Positions 8,571 to 19,456 of a DNA stretch of 64,000 bases are shown piece by piece. The translations under genes and the position numbers were made by a program. Source of the stretch: Chelativorans sp. Marseille-P2723 (lineage in GTDB: Bacteria > Pseudomonadota > Alphaproteobacteria > Rhizobiales > Rhizobiaceae); assembly GCF_902809845.1 (NCBI RefSeq), contig NZ_CADDWI010000008.1:1157059-1221058 (forward strand), written 5' to 3'. Every line of letters starts with the position of its first letter. The stretch's first letter is position 1. Below the pieces are notes generated by a model. That model was not told the DNA's origin and did no database searches. It saw only the letters and a program-made list of their open reading frames with translations.

Positions 8571-11492
8571 ATGCCCGAAAATAAGTTGATCTCCATACGC
8601 GGCGCGCGCGAGCACAATCTGAAGAATGTCGATCTTGACCTGCCGCGGGAAAAGCTGATCGTCATGACCGGTCTTTCGGGGTCCGGTAAATCATCGCTCG
8701 CTTTCGACACGATCTATGCAGAGGGCCAGCGCCGTTATGTCGAGAGCCTGTCGGCATACGCTCGGCAGTTTTTGGAGATGATGCAGAAGCCCGATGTCGA
8801 CCAGATCGACGGGCTGTCGCCAGCCATCTCCATCGAGCAGAAGACGACGTCGAAGAACCCGCGGTCGACAGTGGGTACCGTTACTGAGATCTACGATTAC
8901 ATGCGCCTGCTTTTTGCGCGTGTGGGAGTGCCCTATTCGCCCGCCACTGGGCTGCCCATCGAGAGCCAGACGGTCAGCCAGATGGTTGATCGCGTGCTGG
9001 CGTTGGAGGAAGGCACCCGTCTTTACATCATGGCCCCTATCGTGCGCGGGCGGAAGGGAGAGTACCGGAAGGAACTGGCCGAGCTTCAGAAGAAGGGCTT
9101 TCAGCGCGTTAAGGTGGACGGCCAGTTTTACGAGATTGCCGACGTTCCGCCGCTCGACAAGAAATACATGCACGACATCGACGTCGTGGTGGACCGCGTA
9201 GTTGTGCGGCAAGACATGAGCACCCGGCTTGCGGATTCGCTGGAGACCTGCCTGAAACTTTCGGACGGATTGGCGGTGGCCGAGTTCGCCGATAGACCCC
9301 TGCCGGAGGAGCAGACGGCCGGTGGCGGCAGCGCCAACAAATCCAAGAACGAGACGCATGAGCGGATCATTTTCTCGGAGAAGTTCGCCTGCCCTGTTTC
9401 CGGCTTCACCATCCCCGAGATCGAACCGAGGCTTTTTTCGTTCAACAACCCGGCGGGCGCGTGCCCGACCTGCGACGGCCTCGGCAGCCAGCGTGCTGTC
9501 GACCCCGACCTTGTTGTGCCCGATGAGAACGCAATCCTGCGCGAAGGCGCGGTTGCACCCTGGGCCAAGTCGACGTCACCTTACTACCTCCAGACGCTGG
9601 AGGCCTTGGGTAGGGAGTTCGGATTCAAGGTTGGGAACCGCTGGAAGGAGCTTTCTAGCGAGGCGAAGAATGCCATTCTTCACGGGACAGGCCAGAAGAA
9701 GATTGTCTTCGACTATGACGATGGCTTGCGCAGCTACCGCACCACAAAGACGTTTGAGGGCGTGGTGACCAATCTGCAAAGACGCTGGAAGGAAACGGAC
9801 TCGGCGTGGATGCGGGAGGAGATCGAGCGCTACATGTCCTCCTATCCTTGCCCGGCCTGCAATGGCTATCGGTTGAAACCCGAGGCGCTGGCAGTCAAGA
9901 TCGGCGGGCTTCACATCGGCGAGGTCACTGCCATGTCCATCCGTCAGGCGGGCGGTTGGTTCGGCGACCTGCCGAAGAGCCTCAACGAGAAGCAGAACGA
10001 GATCGCCTCGCGCATCCTGAAGGAGATTCGCGAAAGGCTGGATTTCCTCAACGATGTGGGGCTCGACTATCTGACGCTCTCGCGCAGTTCGGGCTCGCTC
10101 TCGGGGGGCGAGAGCCAGCGCATCAGGCTTGCCTCGCAGATCGGCTCCGGGCTTACCGGTGTACTCTACGTTCTCGACGAGCCCTCTATCGGGCTTCACC
10201 AGCGCGACAACGACCGGTTGCTCGCCACGTTGCGGCACCTGCGCGACCTCGGCAACACGGTCATCGTTGTCGAGCATGACGAGGATGCGATCCTGACAGC
10301 CGACCATGTCGTGGATATCGGCCCGGGAGCAGGTGTGCATGGCGGGCGGGTGATCGCTGGGGGTACGCCGCACGACATTATGGCGAACCCGGCGTCCATC
10401 ACGGGCAAATATCTCACAGGCGAGCTTTCCATTCCCATGCCGGCAAAACGCCGCGAGATATCAACCAAGCGCCGGGTCCGCGTGGTAGGGGCCCGAAGCA
10501 ACAATCTGAAGAATGTGACGGCCGATATCCCGCTGGGCACCTTCACGTGTGTCACTGGCGTGTCGGGGGGCGGCAAGTCCACCTTTCTCATCGAAACCCT
10601 CTACAAGGCTGCTTCGCGCCGCATCATGGGTTCGCGCGAACACCCCGCTGAGCATGACCGCATCGAGGGGCTGGAATTTCTCGACAAGGTCATTGATATC
10701 GACCAGAGCCCAATTGGGCGCACCCCCCGTTCGAACCCAGCAACCTATACCGGAGCCTTTACGCCTATCCGCGACTGGTTTGCCGGGCTGCCGGAAGCGA
10801 AAGCCAGGGGCTATCAGCCGGGCCGCTTCTCTTTCAACGTCAAGGGCGGGCGCTGCGAGGCCTGCCAGGGTGACGGCGTCATCAAGATCGAAATGCATTT
10901 TCTGCCCGATGTCTTTGTGACCTGCGACGTTTGCAAGGGGAAGCGCTACAACCGGGAAACGCTGGAGGTCCTCTTCAAGGGCAAGTCGATAGCTGATGTC
11001 CTGGAGATGACGGTGGATGAGGGCGTAGAGTTCTTCTCCGCGGTGCCTGCCGTGCGCGACAAGCTGACGACGCTCTCCCGCGTGGGCCTGGGGTACATCC
11101 ATATTGGCCAGCAGGCGACCACGCTTTCTGGCGGTGAGGCGCAGCGCATCAAGCTGGCCAAGGAACTTTCGAAACGGGCTACTGGAAAAACCCTTTACAT
11201 TCTCGACGAGCCGACCACGGGACTGCATTTCCATGATGTGGCAAAGCTTCTGGAGGTGCTGCATGAACTGGTGGATCAGGGCAACACCGTTGTGGTGATC
11301 GAGCACAATCTGGAGGTGATCAAGACGGCGGACTGGGTGCTTGATCTTGGACCCGAAGGCGGCGATGGCGGCGGAGAACTTGTCGTGGCCGGTTCCATAG
11401 AAGACGTGATTGCGGAGCCCAGGAGCTATACCGGGCACTTCCTGAAGGAGCTACTGCAGCGAAGGCCCGCAAGTCGGCAGGCGGCGGAGTAA
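8571..11492 (+). CDS. uvrA: excinuclease ABC subunit UvrA
   Basis: DNA-damage recognition ATPase of nucleotide excision repair; loads UvrB at distorted DNA. The frame opens at 8514, but the ATG at 8571 ([16 protein letters not shown]) gives 973 residues and the conserved family start. Two ABC ATPase modules are visible: Walker [10 protein letters not shown] near residue 35 and GVSGGGKST near 664, each with its signature (LSGGESQR and LSGGEAQR). Zinc-binding Cys pairs are seen in both halves (CPTC within the first, CEAC and CDVC in the second). A LexA box lies upstream, so it should be induced by DNA damage. Confidence 0.97.
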   Translation: MPENKLISIRGAREHNLKNVDLDLPREKLIVMTGLSGSGKSSLAFDTIYAEGQRRYVESLSAYARQFLEMMQKPDVDQIDGLSPAISIEQKTTSKNPRSTVGTVTEIYDYMRLLFARVGVPYSPATGLPIESQTVSQMVDRVLALEEGTRLYIMAPIVRGRKGEYRKELAELQKKGFQRVKVDGQFYEIADVPPLDKKYMHDIDVVVDRVVVRQDMSTRLADSLETCLKLSDGLAVAEFADRPLPEEQTAGGGSANKSKNETHERIIFSEKFACPVSGFTIPEIEPRLFSFNNPAGACPTCDGLGSQRAVDPDLVVPDENAILREGAVAPWAKSTSPYYLQTLEALGREFGFKVGNRWKELSSEAKNAILHGTGQKKIVFDYDDGLRSYRTTKTFEGVVTNLQRRWKETDSAWMREEIERYMSSYPCPACNGYRLKPEALAVKIGGLHIGEVTAMSIRQAGGWFGDLPKSLNEKQNEIASRILKEIRERLDFLNDVGLDYLTLSRSSGSLSGGESQRIRLASQIGSGLTGVLYVLDEPSIGLHQRDNDRLLATLRHLRDLGNTVIVVEHDEDAILTADHVVDIGPGAGVHGGRVIAGGTPHDIMANPASITGKYLTGELSIPMPAKRREISTKRRVRVVGARSNNLKNVTADIPLGTFTCVTGVSGGGKSTFLIETLYKAASRRIMGSREHPAEHDRIEGLEFLDKVIDIDQSPIGRTPRSNPATYTGAFTPIRDWFAGLPEAKARGYQPGRFSFNVKGGRCEACQGDGVIKIEMHFLPDVFVTCDVCKGKRYNRETLEVLFKGKSIADVLEMTVDEGVEFFSAVPAVRDKLTTLSRVGLGYIHIGQQATTLSGGEAQRIKLAKELSKRATGKTLYILDEPTTGLHFHDVAKLLEVLHELVDQGNTVVVIEHNLEVIKTADWVLDLGPEGGDGGGELVVAGSIEDVIAEPRSYTGHFLKELLQRRPASRQAAE

Positions 11493-11497
11493 GGTTC

Positions 11498-12301
11498 ATG
11501 GCGGCGTCCGGTACCATTCGCGCGGGCATTGGCGGCTGGAGCTTCGAGCCCTGGGAGGGCACGTTCTATCCTGATGGCCTCGCCAGGACCCGACAGCTTA
11601 AATATGCAAGCCGGCAGCTACCCACCATCGAAATCAACGGCACCTATTACCGCAGCCAGAAGCCGGCCGTCTTCGCCAAATGGGCTTCGGAAGTGCCGGA
11701 CGGTTTCGTCTTTGCCCTCAAGGGCAACCGCTTCGTCACCAATAGGCGCGTTCTTTCCGAAGCTGGGGAGTCGATCGAGAGGTTCTTGAATTCCGGCCTT
11801 GCAGAACTGGGTGACCGCCTCGGCCCCATCCTTTGGCAATTTGCACCGACCAAGAAATTCGATCCGGAGGATTTTGAATCCTTTCTCGAACTCCTCCCGA
11901 ACAAGCTGGACGGGCTGCCTTTGCGCCATGTTGTGGAGGTGCGCCACCCATCGTTCGTTGTGCCGGAATTTCCCGCGTTGGCACGCACATTCGGCGTGGC
12001 CATCTGCTACGCGCATCATTCCTCCTATCCAGAGATACCGGATGTGACGGCCGATTTCATTTATGCGCGGCTGCAGCGGGGCGAGGATTCAATTCCCACC
12101 GCCTATACACCCGGCGATCTCGACCTTTGGGCGGGCCGCGCAAAGGTTTGGGCGGAGGGTGGCATGCCAGGCGATCTGCCGCTTGCCAACAAGATTGCGG
12201 CGATTGACAAGAGCCCGCGTGACGTCTTCGTCTATTTCATTCATGAGGGCAAGATCCGTGCGCCCCAGGCTGCTCAGGCGTTCATGGACCGGGTGCATTA
12301 G
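11498..12301 (+). CDS. DUF72 (YecE-like) family protein
   Basis: A 267-residue protein of the DUF72 family, which folds as a TIM barrel; the biochemical role is not established. Typical features are the N-terminal IRAGIGGWSFEPW, the EINGTYYR segment, VFALKGNRF and a late YARLQRG. The start follows the uvrA stop by only five bases (ATG at 11498), so it is probably co-transcribed with uvrA from the SOS promoter, as often seen for this family near repair genes. That link to repair is inferred from position only. Confidence 0.88.
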   Translation: MAASGTIRAGIGGWSFEPWEGTFYPDGLARTRQLKYASRQLPTIEINGTYYRSQKPAVFAKWASEVPDGFVFALKGNRFVTNRRVLSEAGESIERFLNSGLAELGDRLGPILWQFAPTKKFDPEDFESFLELLPNKLDGLPLRHVVEVRHPSFVVPEFPALARTFGVAICYAHHSSYPEIPDVTADFIYARLQRGEDSIPTAYTPGDLDLWAGRAKVWAEGGMPGDLPLANKIAAIDKSPRDVFVYFIHEGKIRAPQAAQAFMDRVH

Positions 12302-12797
12302 CGCAAAGCCGGGAAGGGGGCGATGCCGGCTTCCACTCCCGCTCTTGACGAATTGCCCGCACAGGCGCAGAATCCCGCTTGCATCGAGGACACGGTTCTC
12401 GATGACACTGGCGTAACAGCGAGGAGGGAGGCATGACTCCACCCGACTGTATAAGGAGGCTCCGGCGAAGGCATGGGGCCACAGCCGGTTCCGGACCGAA
12501 GCAGCTTCAATAAGACGTGTCCCCTGCGATGGCTTCTGCCATTCAATTGGACGCATGGGTACGGGACCTTAATCTCGGAAGCGTTTATGCCGGGCCGACT
12601 GAGTACATACGAAGTTCCTGAACGGGCACGCCGCCCGTATTACAGCCGGTAATTTGCTCCCGGCACAACAGCTTGGCCCTCGCGCGCCCAAGATGAAGCG
12701 GCGGCAGGGCCTCCAGTTCGTCCGCTTTCGCACGCGCACTGTCACCTTCGTTTCGACTTTGCGAGAAGGCGATTGAGATGGGCAAGCTTGCATGCAA
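12302..12797. other. intergenic stretch before ssb, no gene seen
   Basis: About 500 bases lie between the DUF72 gene and the ssb LexA box. Short open frames exist on both strands (for example a 155-residue one on the minus strand overlapping the DUF72 3' end), but none has a recognisable domain, a conserved start or a convincing ribosome site. A 26-codon frame at 12433 has GGAGGG just upstream, which is suggestive but unsupported. I see no terminator or tRNA. Confidence 0.5.
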
Positions 12798-12812
12798 GAA
12801 CAAAAAACGAAC
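12798..12812 (-). promoter_or_regulatory. LexA (SOS) box upstream of ssb
   Basis: GAAC at 12798-12801, seven bases, GAAC at 12809-12812: the reverse complement of GTTC-N7-GTTC, so a perfect alphaproteobacterial LexA box lying on the minus strand. It is about 143 bases before the ssb start. ssb is a known SOS gene in alphaproteobacteria, and the site parallels the one before uvrA. Confidence 0.8.
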
Positions 12813-12954
12813 AAATGAGCTGTGGACGGACCTTTGCTTTTGACCTTTGCAGCGAAGCGCCTAGTCCGCGCATAAGTTAAGGTTGTGGAAGATCGCGCGG
12901 GATTGTCGGCGTCTCAAGGTAAGCAGTGTCGTTTCGGTAAATTGGAGTGAAGTC

Positions 12955-13437
12955 ATGGCGGGAAGCGTGAACAAGGTGATCTTGGTTGGTAATCTGGGGG
13001 CCGACCCGGAGGTCCGGCGCCTCAATTCGGGCGATCCGGTCGTCAATCTGCGGATTGCGACATCGGAGACTTGGCGCGACCGGAATACCGGCGAGCGGCG
13101 CGAGCGGACTGAATGGCACAATGTCGTCATCTTCAACGAAAATCTCGCCAAGGTGTCGGAGCAATATTTGAAGAAGGGGATGAAGGTTTATATCGAGGGT
13201 CAGCTGCAGACACGAAAGTGGCAGGACCAGCAGGGACAGGACCGCTATACCACGGAAGTGGTGCTGCAAAAGTACCGGGGCGAGTTGCAGATGCTCGATT
13301 CGCGCGGGCAGGGCGGCGAGAACCAGATGAGCTACGGCAGTGGCCGCGGTTCTGATTTCGGCCAATCAGGCCCGGCTGAAGGTTCTGGAGGTGGCGGAGG
13401 CTATTCGCGCGAACTGGACGACGAAATCCCGTTTTGA
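12955..13437 (+). CDS. ssb: single-stranded DNA-binding protein
   Basis: Coats single-stranded DNA during replication, recombination and repair and recruits partners through its C-terminal tip. The frame is open from 12883, but the ATG at 12955 has GGAG upstream and yields the standard beginning [19 protein letters not shown]; 160 residues. The OB fold covers about 1-115 ([19 protein letters not shown], then [16 protein letters not shown]). A Gly/Ser-rich linker follows, and the chain ends in the acidic tip DDEIPF, the partner-binding signature. Expression is probably LexA-controlled through the box at 12798. Confidence 0.97.
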   Translation: MAGSVNKVILVGNLGADPEVRRLNSGDPVVNLRIATSETWRDRNTGERRERTEWHNVVIFNENLAKVSEQYLKKGMKVYIEGQLQTRKWQDQQGQDRYTTEVVLQKYRGELQMLDSRGQGGENQMSYGSGRGSDFGQSGPAEGSGGGGGYSRELDDEIPF

Positions 13438-14422
13438 ACGAAGGCACGAATGCTTGAAAGCGCCGGTATTGCCTTTCGCGTCGAAGCGTGGATCTCTACG
13501 CGCCCGTTACTCACAGGTGTGTTGGAATTCCCGAGGGGCCGAAGGCTGGTAGGCTGCAAAGCCGGAACTCGGGTTCACTTTCTTTGACCGGGAAATCTTT
13601 TTGGGAGCGGTGAAGAGGGCGGCCATAGCATCGGCTTGAACCAGGATCGGCTTTGGCAGGTAAGAATAGGCTTCACTGCTTATCCGCTTGCTGTCCGTTC
13701 GGATGAACGCGTAGCGCCGTTAGCGTATGCGCGGGGCTCCTCCGGCATGAGCAAAGAGCCGCGAGCAGTCCAGAAGATAGATACCGGGTTAATCGCAAAA
13801 AACAGGAGCCAGACGGGTCTGGAGCGTTTCCATGAAACGGCCCTGAACGACGTCAAGCAATGATTTTGTCAGCGCTAAGGGAGGATTTTGCAGCCGATCA
13901 CGGTGATGGGCGCAGCAGGACAAAAGGATAGCCAGCGCACCCTGCGCCCGTCAAAGGTTTCTCGGCCAAGACAATCCTTTTAAGGCTGCAATGTTCAGGA
14001 CCCGGCTGGTCTTGCGAGGCATCCTTTCTTGATCTGCCACAATCCGCCTGCGAATGCTGGCGGAAGGTTCATCCCAAGCATCGAACGTTGACACCCACAA
14101 TGCACCAGTTGGCACCAGCAACAGGTCCGCGAATCACGTGGGTAGCACGGGTTCATGGACGCGGTATAAGCCAGCCTGCGCACTGGGCCAGAACCAATTA
14201 AATGCTGGAGGACTGTGTTCGCAATCGGGCATGGCAAGCCCGCCTATCTCAGGATTTCTTTCGGCGGTTAAGCGTAAATGATGCGGCCTTTGCCGCTTTC
14301 ACATTTCTGTCGCCCCATTCCTCCTCCAGCGTCCGCACTGCTGTCCGGTTGAGTATCGGGCAGCAGTTGCCGCAGTTCGGATGTCCGGACTGCATATTTG
14401 AAGCAGAAGAATGAGGAACGTT
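13438..14422. other. gene-poor stretch of about 1 kb
   Basis: Between ssb and the DUF4168 gene I find no supportable coding gene on either strand. Frames of 70-106 codons exist (for example 13636-13863 plus, 13995-14237 minus, 14249-14569 minus) but lack domains, signal sequences and ribosome sites, and their composition looks random. A 31-codon frame begins with a TTG near 13888 directly after GGGAGGA; it is not convincing. The stretch could hold decayed coding sequence or an unannotated RNA. Confidence 0.5.
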
Positions 14423-14815
14423 ATGATCCTGAACCATTCGAAGCGCCTGGTCGTGGCCGCAGGCCTGTTTGCCGGCATTGCCTTTGTACCTGCTGCGCTC
14501 GCCCAGGATGCAGGCCAACCTGTCGAGCCGGCTGTCGAAGCACCGGCAATCACCGATGAGAAGCTGCAATCCTTCGCGGCTGCTTTCGTCGAGGTGGAGG
14601 CAATCAAGCAGCAGTATACCCAGCGGCTGCAGAGCGCCGCCTCCGAAACTGCGCAGCAGGAGATCCAGAACGAGGCAGGCCAGAAGATGCTTGAAGCAGT
14701 GGAGGCGACCGATGGCATTTCTCTAGAAGAGTATAATCAGATCATCACCTCTGCTCAGTCTGACCCTGCCTTTGCCCAGAAGCTCACAGACGCCATTGGG
14801 AAGGTGAGCGAGTAA
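14423..14815 (+). CDS. secreted DUF4168-domain protein
   Basis: Small exported protein of unknown function. The ATG at 14423 has GAGGAA five bases upstream; an in-frame ATG at 14411 would add four residues. The first ~28 residues form a signal peptide (RLVVAAGLFAGIAFVPAALA) with a cleavage site after ALA. The mature part is short, acidic and helical, with the pattern of the DUF4168 family: an ITDEKLQSFAAAF helix, a Gln-rich middle and ISLEEYNQIITSAQSDP near the end. DUF4168 proteins are widespread in Proteobacteria and cyanobacteria without a known role. Family assignment is by pattern recognition. Confidence 0.8.
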   Translation: MILNHSKRLVVAAGLFAGIAFVPAALAQDAGQPVEPAVEAPAITDEKLQSFAAAFVEVEAIKQQYTQRLQSAASETAQQEIQNEAGQKMLEAVEATDGISLEEYNQIITSAQSDPAFAQKLTDAIGKVSE

Positions 14816-14987
14816 GCCAATTTGAACGGTACCGGAAGAAGGAGGCGCGCCGTAAAGCCACGAATGGCGCGGAAGGTGCGCCTCTACCGATGGTCCTTAT
14901 GTGAATGCGGATACAAAAAACAGGACAAGTAGGCTTCCTGCCGCTTTTGGACATTACCCTTCAGTGGAAGTACGGGGCGTGTCACCG

Positions 14988-15617
14988 TCACCCGGAAACC
15001 AGCGCCTTCGCTCCGTCGGAGACAAACTGAACGGCCAGGGCGGCGAGGATGACGCCAAGCAGGCGGGTGAGGATCGTGCGTCCGGTCTCACCCAGAAAGC
15101 GGTCGATACGTTCGGCCAGAAAGAAGACAAGATAGGTGATGGCGATCACTAGCGCGATGATTGCCATCAAGGCCGTTCGCCCCGCAAGGCCAGAAAGGCT
15201 TCCCGAAAGCAGCACCGTCGCGGAAATTGCGCCGGGTCCGGCGATCAGCGGGATCGCCAGGGGAAAGGCGGCGGTGTTGCGGATCATGTCGCTGGTGATA
15301 GCGCGCTCCGCGCTTTTCTCGTGCCGCTCCTGACGACGCTCGAAAATCATCTCGAAAGCGATGAAAAAGAGAAGCAGGCCGCCGGCAACCCGGAAGGCCG
15401 GGAGGGTAATGCCGAACATGGTGAGGATGAAGTTCCCGGCAAGCGCAAACAGGATGAGTGTCGCCAAGGAGATCAGGCTTGCGCGCACCGCCACCTGTTT
15501 GCGCTCGCCGCGATTCATGCCGGCGGTCAGCGCCAGGAACAGCGGCGCAAGCCCTGGCGGATCCACCGTCACCAGCAGCGTGACAAAGGCGTTCAGTAAT
15601 GTATCGAAGTGCTGCAT
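14988..15617 (-). CDS. MarC family (UPF0056) integral membrane protein
   Basis: A 209-residue inner-membrane protein with six predicted hydrophobic segments, matching the MarC/UPF0056 family, whose function is not established (the name comes from the E. coli mar locus, although MarC is not needed for multidrug resistance). Typical stretches are TLLVTVDPPGLAPLFLALTA at the N-terminus, RVAGGLLLFFIAFEM, and AFPLAIPLIAGPGAISATVL in the middle. It is transcribed toward the DUF4168 gene. In related genomes a marC gene sits between ssb and gyrA, as here. Confidence 0.9.
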   Translation of the reverse strand: MQHFDTLLNAFVTLLVTVDPPGLAPLFLALTAGMNRGERKQVAVRASLISLATLILFALAGNFILTMFGITLPAFRVAGGLLLFFIAFEMIFERRQERHEKSAERAITSDMIRNTAAFPLAIPLIAGPGAISATVLLSGSLSGLAGRTALMAIIALVIAITYLVFFLAERIDRFLGETGRTILTRLLGVILAALAVQFVSDGAKALVSG

Positions 15618-15858
15618 TGCTTATCCGGCCCGCCTATGAGGCAGCGCCAGCGGAAGACTGCCTGTGGATCAGGCTGCAAGGCGGCCTGTGCAACATAACG
15701 GCGACAGTCATCTTCCAGTGTTCTCCATGTCGCTCTTTCGTGAATGTGCTTTCAGGCTAGCACAAAGGAACAATGGTGATGAAGCTGCCCGCAATGCCGG
15801 TAAGTGGCGGAAGGCTTCTGCTTGTTCCTCGCCTTCAGACGCGGAAGGTGCGGCCTTC

Positions 15859-16323
15859 TCACAACTTCTCGCCGGGCAGCTTGCTTGCCTGTTCCACCCA
15901 GTCAGCAAATTGCGCTTCGTCGAGCTGATTCTCGTAGATATCGAGATAACGCACATCCTTGTGCTTGGATGGTCTGGGCGGGACAGGGTGCAGCGACGCA
16001 CCGCGGAAGAAGGATACCTTGATGTAGTTAGTGAAGCAGTGGAGGCTTAAGAACCAGCCTTGCCCCTCGACTCCGTAAAGCGGGGAGTTCCATTTGACGG
16101 CCTTACTGACGTTGGGAACCGTACGCTCGATGATGGCGTCGATCCGTCGGCCGACATCACTCTTCCAGCCCGGCATCGCGGCAATATAGGCCTGAACGGG
16201 AGCGTCCCCGTAGCCTTTTGGAATCTGCGGATTGCCGCCGGAAAGAAGAACTGGTCCCTCCTTCGTATTGGCAGCAGCGTTGCTCTTGCTCCTGCCGCTC
16301 CTTGCAGTTGTCTTCGCAGCCAT
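15859..16323 (-). CDS. DUF1801 domain protein
   Basis: A 154-residue cytosolic protein with a basic, low-complexity N-terminal tail (KTTARSGRSKSNAAAN) followed by a DUF1801 (YdhG-like) domain from about residue 35: Y-I-A-A-M-P-G-W-K, then VSKAVKWNSPLYGVEGQGWF and FTNYIKVSFFRGASL. The family has a small alpha/beta fold and no proven function. It stands alone, transcribed away from gyrA and separated from the MarC gene by about 240 bases in which I see nothing. Confidence 0.82.
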   Translation of the reverse strand: MAAKTTARSGRSKSNAAANTKEGPVLLSGGNPQIPKGYGDAPVQAYIAAMPGWKSDVGRRIDAIIERTVPNVSKAVKWNSPLYGVEGQGWFLSLHCFTNYIKVSFFRGASLHPVPPRPSKHKDVRYLDIYENQLDEAQFADWVEQASKLPGEKL

Positions 16324-16614
16324 GGCTTGACCTCAAGACTATTCTTTGCGCGCCGCGCAATACCATCACTCATGTAGCACAGCCAGCGAAGGACGAAACC
16401 CATTTGGTTCATGTGCAGGCGCTACAACGAACGTCCCACTTTCAAGATAGCTGGCGATCGAGGACCGGGAATCCGGCAGGTTGCGGTGCCGCTTCCGCCA
16501 CAATTTTTCCGAATAGGGTCGTGCAGTGATGGCTTTTGATGCTGCAAGTGCGAAGAGGCGAATTATCCCATTGAAATTAACGTGGTTTCTGTTGTCAAAA
16601 TTGTCCCTATGCAT
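16324..16614. other. divergent intergenic region before the gyrA promoter
   Basis: Upstream region between the DUF1801 gene and gyrA, about 290 bases before the proposed promoter. No open frame with recognisable content. It presumably carries the promoter for the minus-strand DUF1801 gene and possible supercoiling-responsive elements of gyrA, but I cannot point to one. Confidence 0.4.
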
Positions 16615-16642
16615 TTGGAGTTGTCGCCGGGTTTCCTATATA
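16615..16642 (+). promoter_or_regulatory. possible gyrA promoter
   Basis: TTGGAG at 16615-16620 and TATATA at 16637-16642 are separated by 16 bases, a reasonable housekeeping promoter. A start of transcription near 16649 would give a leader of about 30 bases before the gyrA TTG at 16679. Confidence 0.45.
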
Positions 16643-16678
16643 AGAAGCGTATGATTCTCTTAAGCAACGTGAGCCGTT

Positions 16679-19456
16679 TTGACTGACCAGACGACGCCGC
16701 CTGAAGCTGCGGGACCAGGCGATATACAACCGATCTCCATCATTGAGGAAATGCAGGAGTCCTACCTCGCTTACGCCATGAGCGTAATCGTGAGCAGGGC
16801 CCTGCCGGATGTGCGTGACGGGCTGAAGCCCGTTCACCGGCGCATTCTCTACGCTTCCCACGAGAGCGGTTATCACTGGAACCGCAAATACGTAAAATCT
16901 GCACGGCCCGTTGCCGATGTAATGGGTAACTATCACCCGCATGGTGACGCTGCCATCTACGATGCGCTGGTGCGCATGGCGCAGGACTGGTCCATGCGCC
17001 TGCCGCTGATTGATGGTCAGGGCAATTTCGGTTCCATTGACGGCGATCCGCCGGCGGCCATGCGATACACGGAAGCGCGCCTTACGAAGGTGGCGCATGA
17101 GCTTCTGGAGGATATCGACAAGGAGACCGTCAACTGGCGTGAGACCTATGACGGCGCGAAGCTGGAGCCGGAGGTGCTGCCGGCTCGTTTTCCCAACCTG
17201 CTCGTCAATGGTTCGGGCGGTATCGCCGTCGGCATGGCAACCAATATCCCGCCGCACAACCTTTCTGAGGTGATTGATGGCTGCATCGCGCTGATCGACA
17301 ACCCGGCGATGCAACTCTCTGAATTGATGGAGCTGATCCCAGGGCCGGACTTCCCCACCGGCGGCATTATCCTCGGTCGCTCAGGCATCCATAGCGCTTA
17401 TTCAACCGGCCGCGGCTCCATCATCATGCGCGGCAAGGCGGAGATTGAGCAGATCCGCGGTGAGCGGGAAGCGATCATCATCACGGAAGTGCCTTACCAG
17501 GTGAACAAGGCGCAGATGATCGAAAAGATGGCCGAACTGGTGCGCGACAAGCGCATCGAAGGCATCGCCGATATTCGCGATGAGAGCGACCGCCAGGGCT
17601 ACCGCGTTGTGGTGGAACTGAAGCGCGACGCCAATGCCGATGTGGTCCTAAACCAGCTTTACCGCTTCACGCCGCTTCAGACCTCCTTCGGCGCCAATGT
17701 GGTGGCGCTGAACGGCGGCAAGCCGGAGCAGATGACCCTGCTCGACATGTTGAAGGCCTTCATCGCGTTCCGCGAGGAGGTGGTCAGCCGCAGGACGAAA
17801 TACCTGCTGCGCAAGGTGCGGGAGCGCGCGCATGTGCTGGTCGGTCTTGCCATCGCCGTTGCCAATATTGACGAGGTGATACGGCTGATCCGACATGCGC
17901 CCGACCCGCAAACAGCGCGCGAGCAGTTGATGGAACGTCGGTGGCCGGCGCAGGACGTGGAAGCCTTGATCACGCTGATCGCCGATCCAAGGCACACGAT
18001 AAACGATGACGGCACCTACAATCTGTCCGAAGAGCAGGCCCGCGCCATTCTTGACTTGCGTTTGCAAAGGCTGACCGCACTCGGACGGGACGAAATTGCC
18101 GACGAACTGAACAAGATCGGTTTGGAAATCGAGGACTATCTCGGCATCCTGTCCTCGCGCGCGCGCATTCTCGGCATCGTTAAGGACGAACTGACTGCTG
18201 TGCATGACGAGTTCGGCACACCTCGCCGCACCCAGATCACTGACGGCGGCGCTGAGATGGAGGACGAAGACCTCATCCCGCGCGAGGACATGGTCGTTAC
18301 CGTCACCCACAAGGGCTACATCAAGCGGGTGCCGCTTTCGATCTATCGGGCGCAGGCACGGGGCGGCAAAGGCCGCTCCGGCATGGCGACCAAGGACGAG
18401 GATTTCGTCACCCGGCTATTCGTGGCTAATACCCATACGCCGATCCTGTTTTTCTCTTCGCGCGGTATTGTCTACAAGGAAAAGGTTTGGCGTCTGCCCG
18501 TCGGTTCGCCGCAGTCGGTCGGCAAGTTCCTGCGCAATATGCTACCGCTGGAAGAAGGCGAGCGCATCACATCGATCATGCCACTGCCAGAGGATGAGGA
18601 AAGCTGGGATTCGCTCCATGTGATGTTCGCTACGACCCGCGGCACCGTCCGGCGCAATAAGCTGTCGGATTTTGTGCAGGTGAACCGCAACGGCAAGATC
18701 GCCATGAAGCTCGAAGAGGAGGGTGACGAGATCCTCGACGTCTACACCTGTACCGAGGATGATGACGTTCTCCTTACCACGGCTGCGGGACAGTGCATCC
18801 GTTTTCCTGTTACCGATGTGCGTGTCTTTGCCGGACGCAATTCGATAGGCGTCCGGGGCATCAATCTCGTTAGTGGAGACCGGGTTATCTCAATGGCTAT
18901 CCTCGGCCATGTGGGGGCGACGCCTGCCGAGCGGGCAGCGTATCTCAAGCAGGCGGCGGCCGAGCGGCGGCTCGCCAATGGGGGTGACGAGGAAGAAATT
19001 GCTCTCACCAACGAGGATGTGGGCGAGGAGACGGTGCTTTCCCAAGAGCGCTACGAGGAATTGAAGGCGCGCGAGCAACTCGTGCTGACCGTTAGCGAAT
19101 ATGGGTACGGCAAGCGTTCCTCTTCCTACGATTTCCGCGTGATTGGTCGTGGCGGAAAAGGAATTCGGGCGACCGACGTTTCCAAGCGCGATGAAATCGG
19201 AGCCCTCGTTGCCGCCTTCCCCGTGGCATCGGACGATCAGATCATGCTTGTTAGTAATGGCGGGCAGGTTATTCGCGTGCCGGTGGCCGGGATCCGTATC
19301 GCAAGCCGCGCCACTAAGGGCGTGACCATCTTCAACACGGCGGAAGGTGAACGCGTAGTTTCGGTTGAGCGGATTTCTGAACCGCAGAACGGCGAAGAAA
19401 GCGAAATCGGAGAAGGTGTTGAACCGGGTCAGGACAAGGAGGGCAGCGGCTCTTAG
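16679..19456 (+). CDS. gyrA: DNA gyrase subunit A
   Basis: Breakage-reunion subunit of gyrase, which introduces negative supercoils. It starts with TTG at 16679 ([10 protein letters not shown]) and has 925 residues. The catalytic Tyr is in [10 protein letters not shown] near residue 125. The quinolone region reads [17 protein letters not shown]: the position of E. coli Ser83 is Ala while Asp87 is kept. The C-terminal pinwheel domain carries the GyrA box as [10 protein letters not shown] (about residue 560), needed for DNA wrapping. There is an acidic insertion near 755-790 ([18 protein letters not shown]) and an acidic C-terminal tail. A hairpin spans the stop codon. Confidence 0.97.
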   Translation: MTDQTTPPEAAGPGDIQPISIIEEMQESYLAYAMSVIVSRALPDVRDGLKPVHRRILYASHESGYHWNRKYVKSARPVADVMGNYHPHGDAAIYDALVRMAQDWSMRLPLIDGQGNFGSIDGDPPAAMRYTEARLTKVAHELLEDIDKETVNWRETYDGAKLEPEVLPARFPNLLVNGSGGIAVGMATNIPPHNLSEVIDGCIALIDNPAMQLSELMELIPGPDFPTGGIILGRSGIHSAYSTGRGSIIMRGKAEIEQIRGEREAIIITEVPYQVNKAQMIEKMAELVRDKRIEGIADIRDESDRQGYRVVVELKRDANADVVLNQLYRFTPLQTSFGANVVALNGGKPEQMTLLDMLKAFIAFREEVVSRRTKYLLRKVRERAHVLVGLAIAVANIDEVIRLIRHAPDPQTAREQLMERRWPAQDVEALITLIADPRHTINDDGTYNLSEEQARAILDLRLQRLTALGRDEIADELNKIGLEIEDYLGILSSRARILGIVKDELTAVHDEFGTPRRTQITDGGAEMEDEDLIPREDMVVTVTHKGYIKRVPLSIYRAQARGGKGRSGMATKDEDFVTRLFVANTHTPILFFSSRGIVYKEKVWRLPVGSPQSVGKFLRNMLPLEEGERITSIMPLPEDEESWDSLHVMFATTRGTVRRNKLSDFVQVNRNGKIAMKLEEEGDEILDVYTCTEDDDVLLTTAAGQCIRFPVTDVRVFAGRNSIGVRGINLVSGDRVISMAILGHVGATPAERAAYLKQAAAERRLANGGDEEEIALTNEDVGEETVLSQERYEELKAREQLVLTVSEYGYGKRSSSYDFRVIGRGGKGIRATDVSKRDEIGALVAAFPVASDDQIMLVSNGGQVIRVPVAGIRIASRATKGVTIFNTAEGERVVSVERISEPQNGEESEIGEGVEPGQDKEGSGS

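Noticed and set aside
12089..12556. 155-codon minus-strand ORF between DUF72 and ssb
   Set aside because: It overlaps the DUF72 3' end, lacks a ribosome site and any domain, and its sequence looks random.
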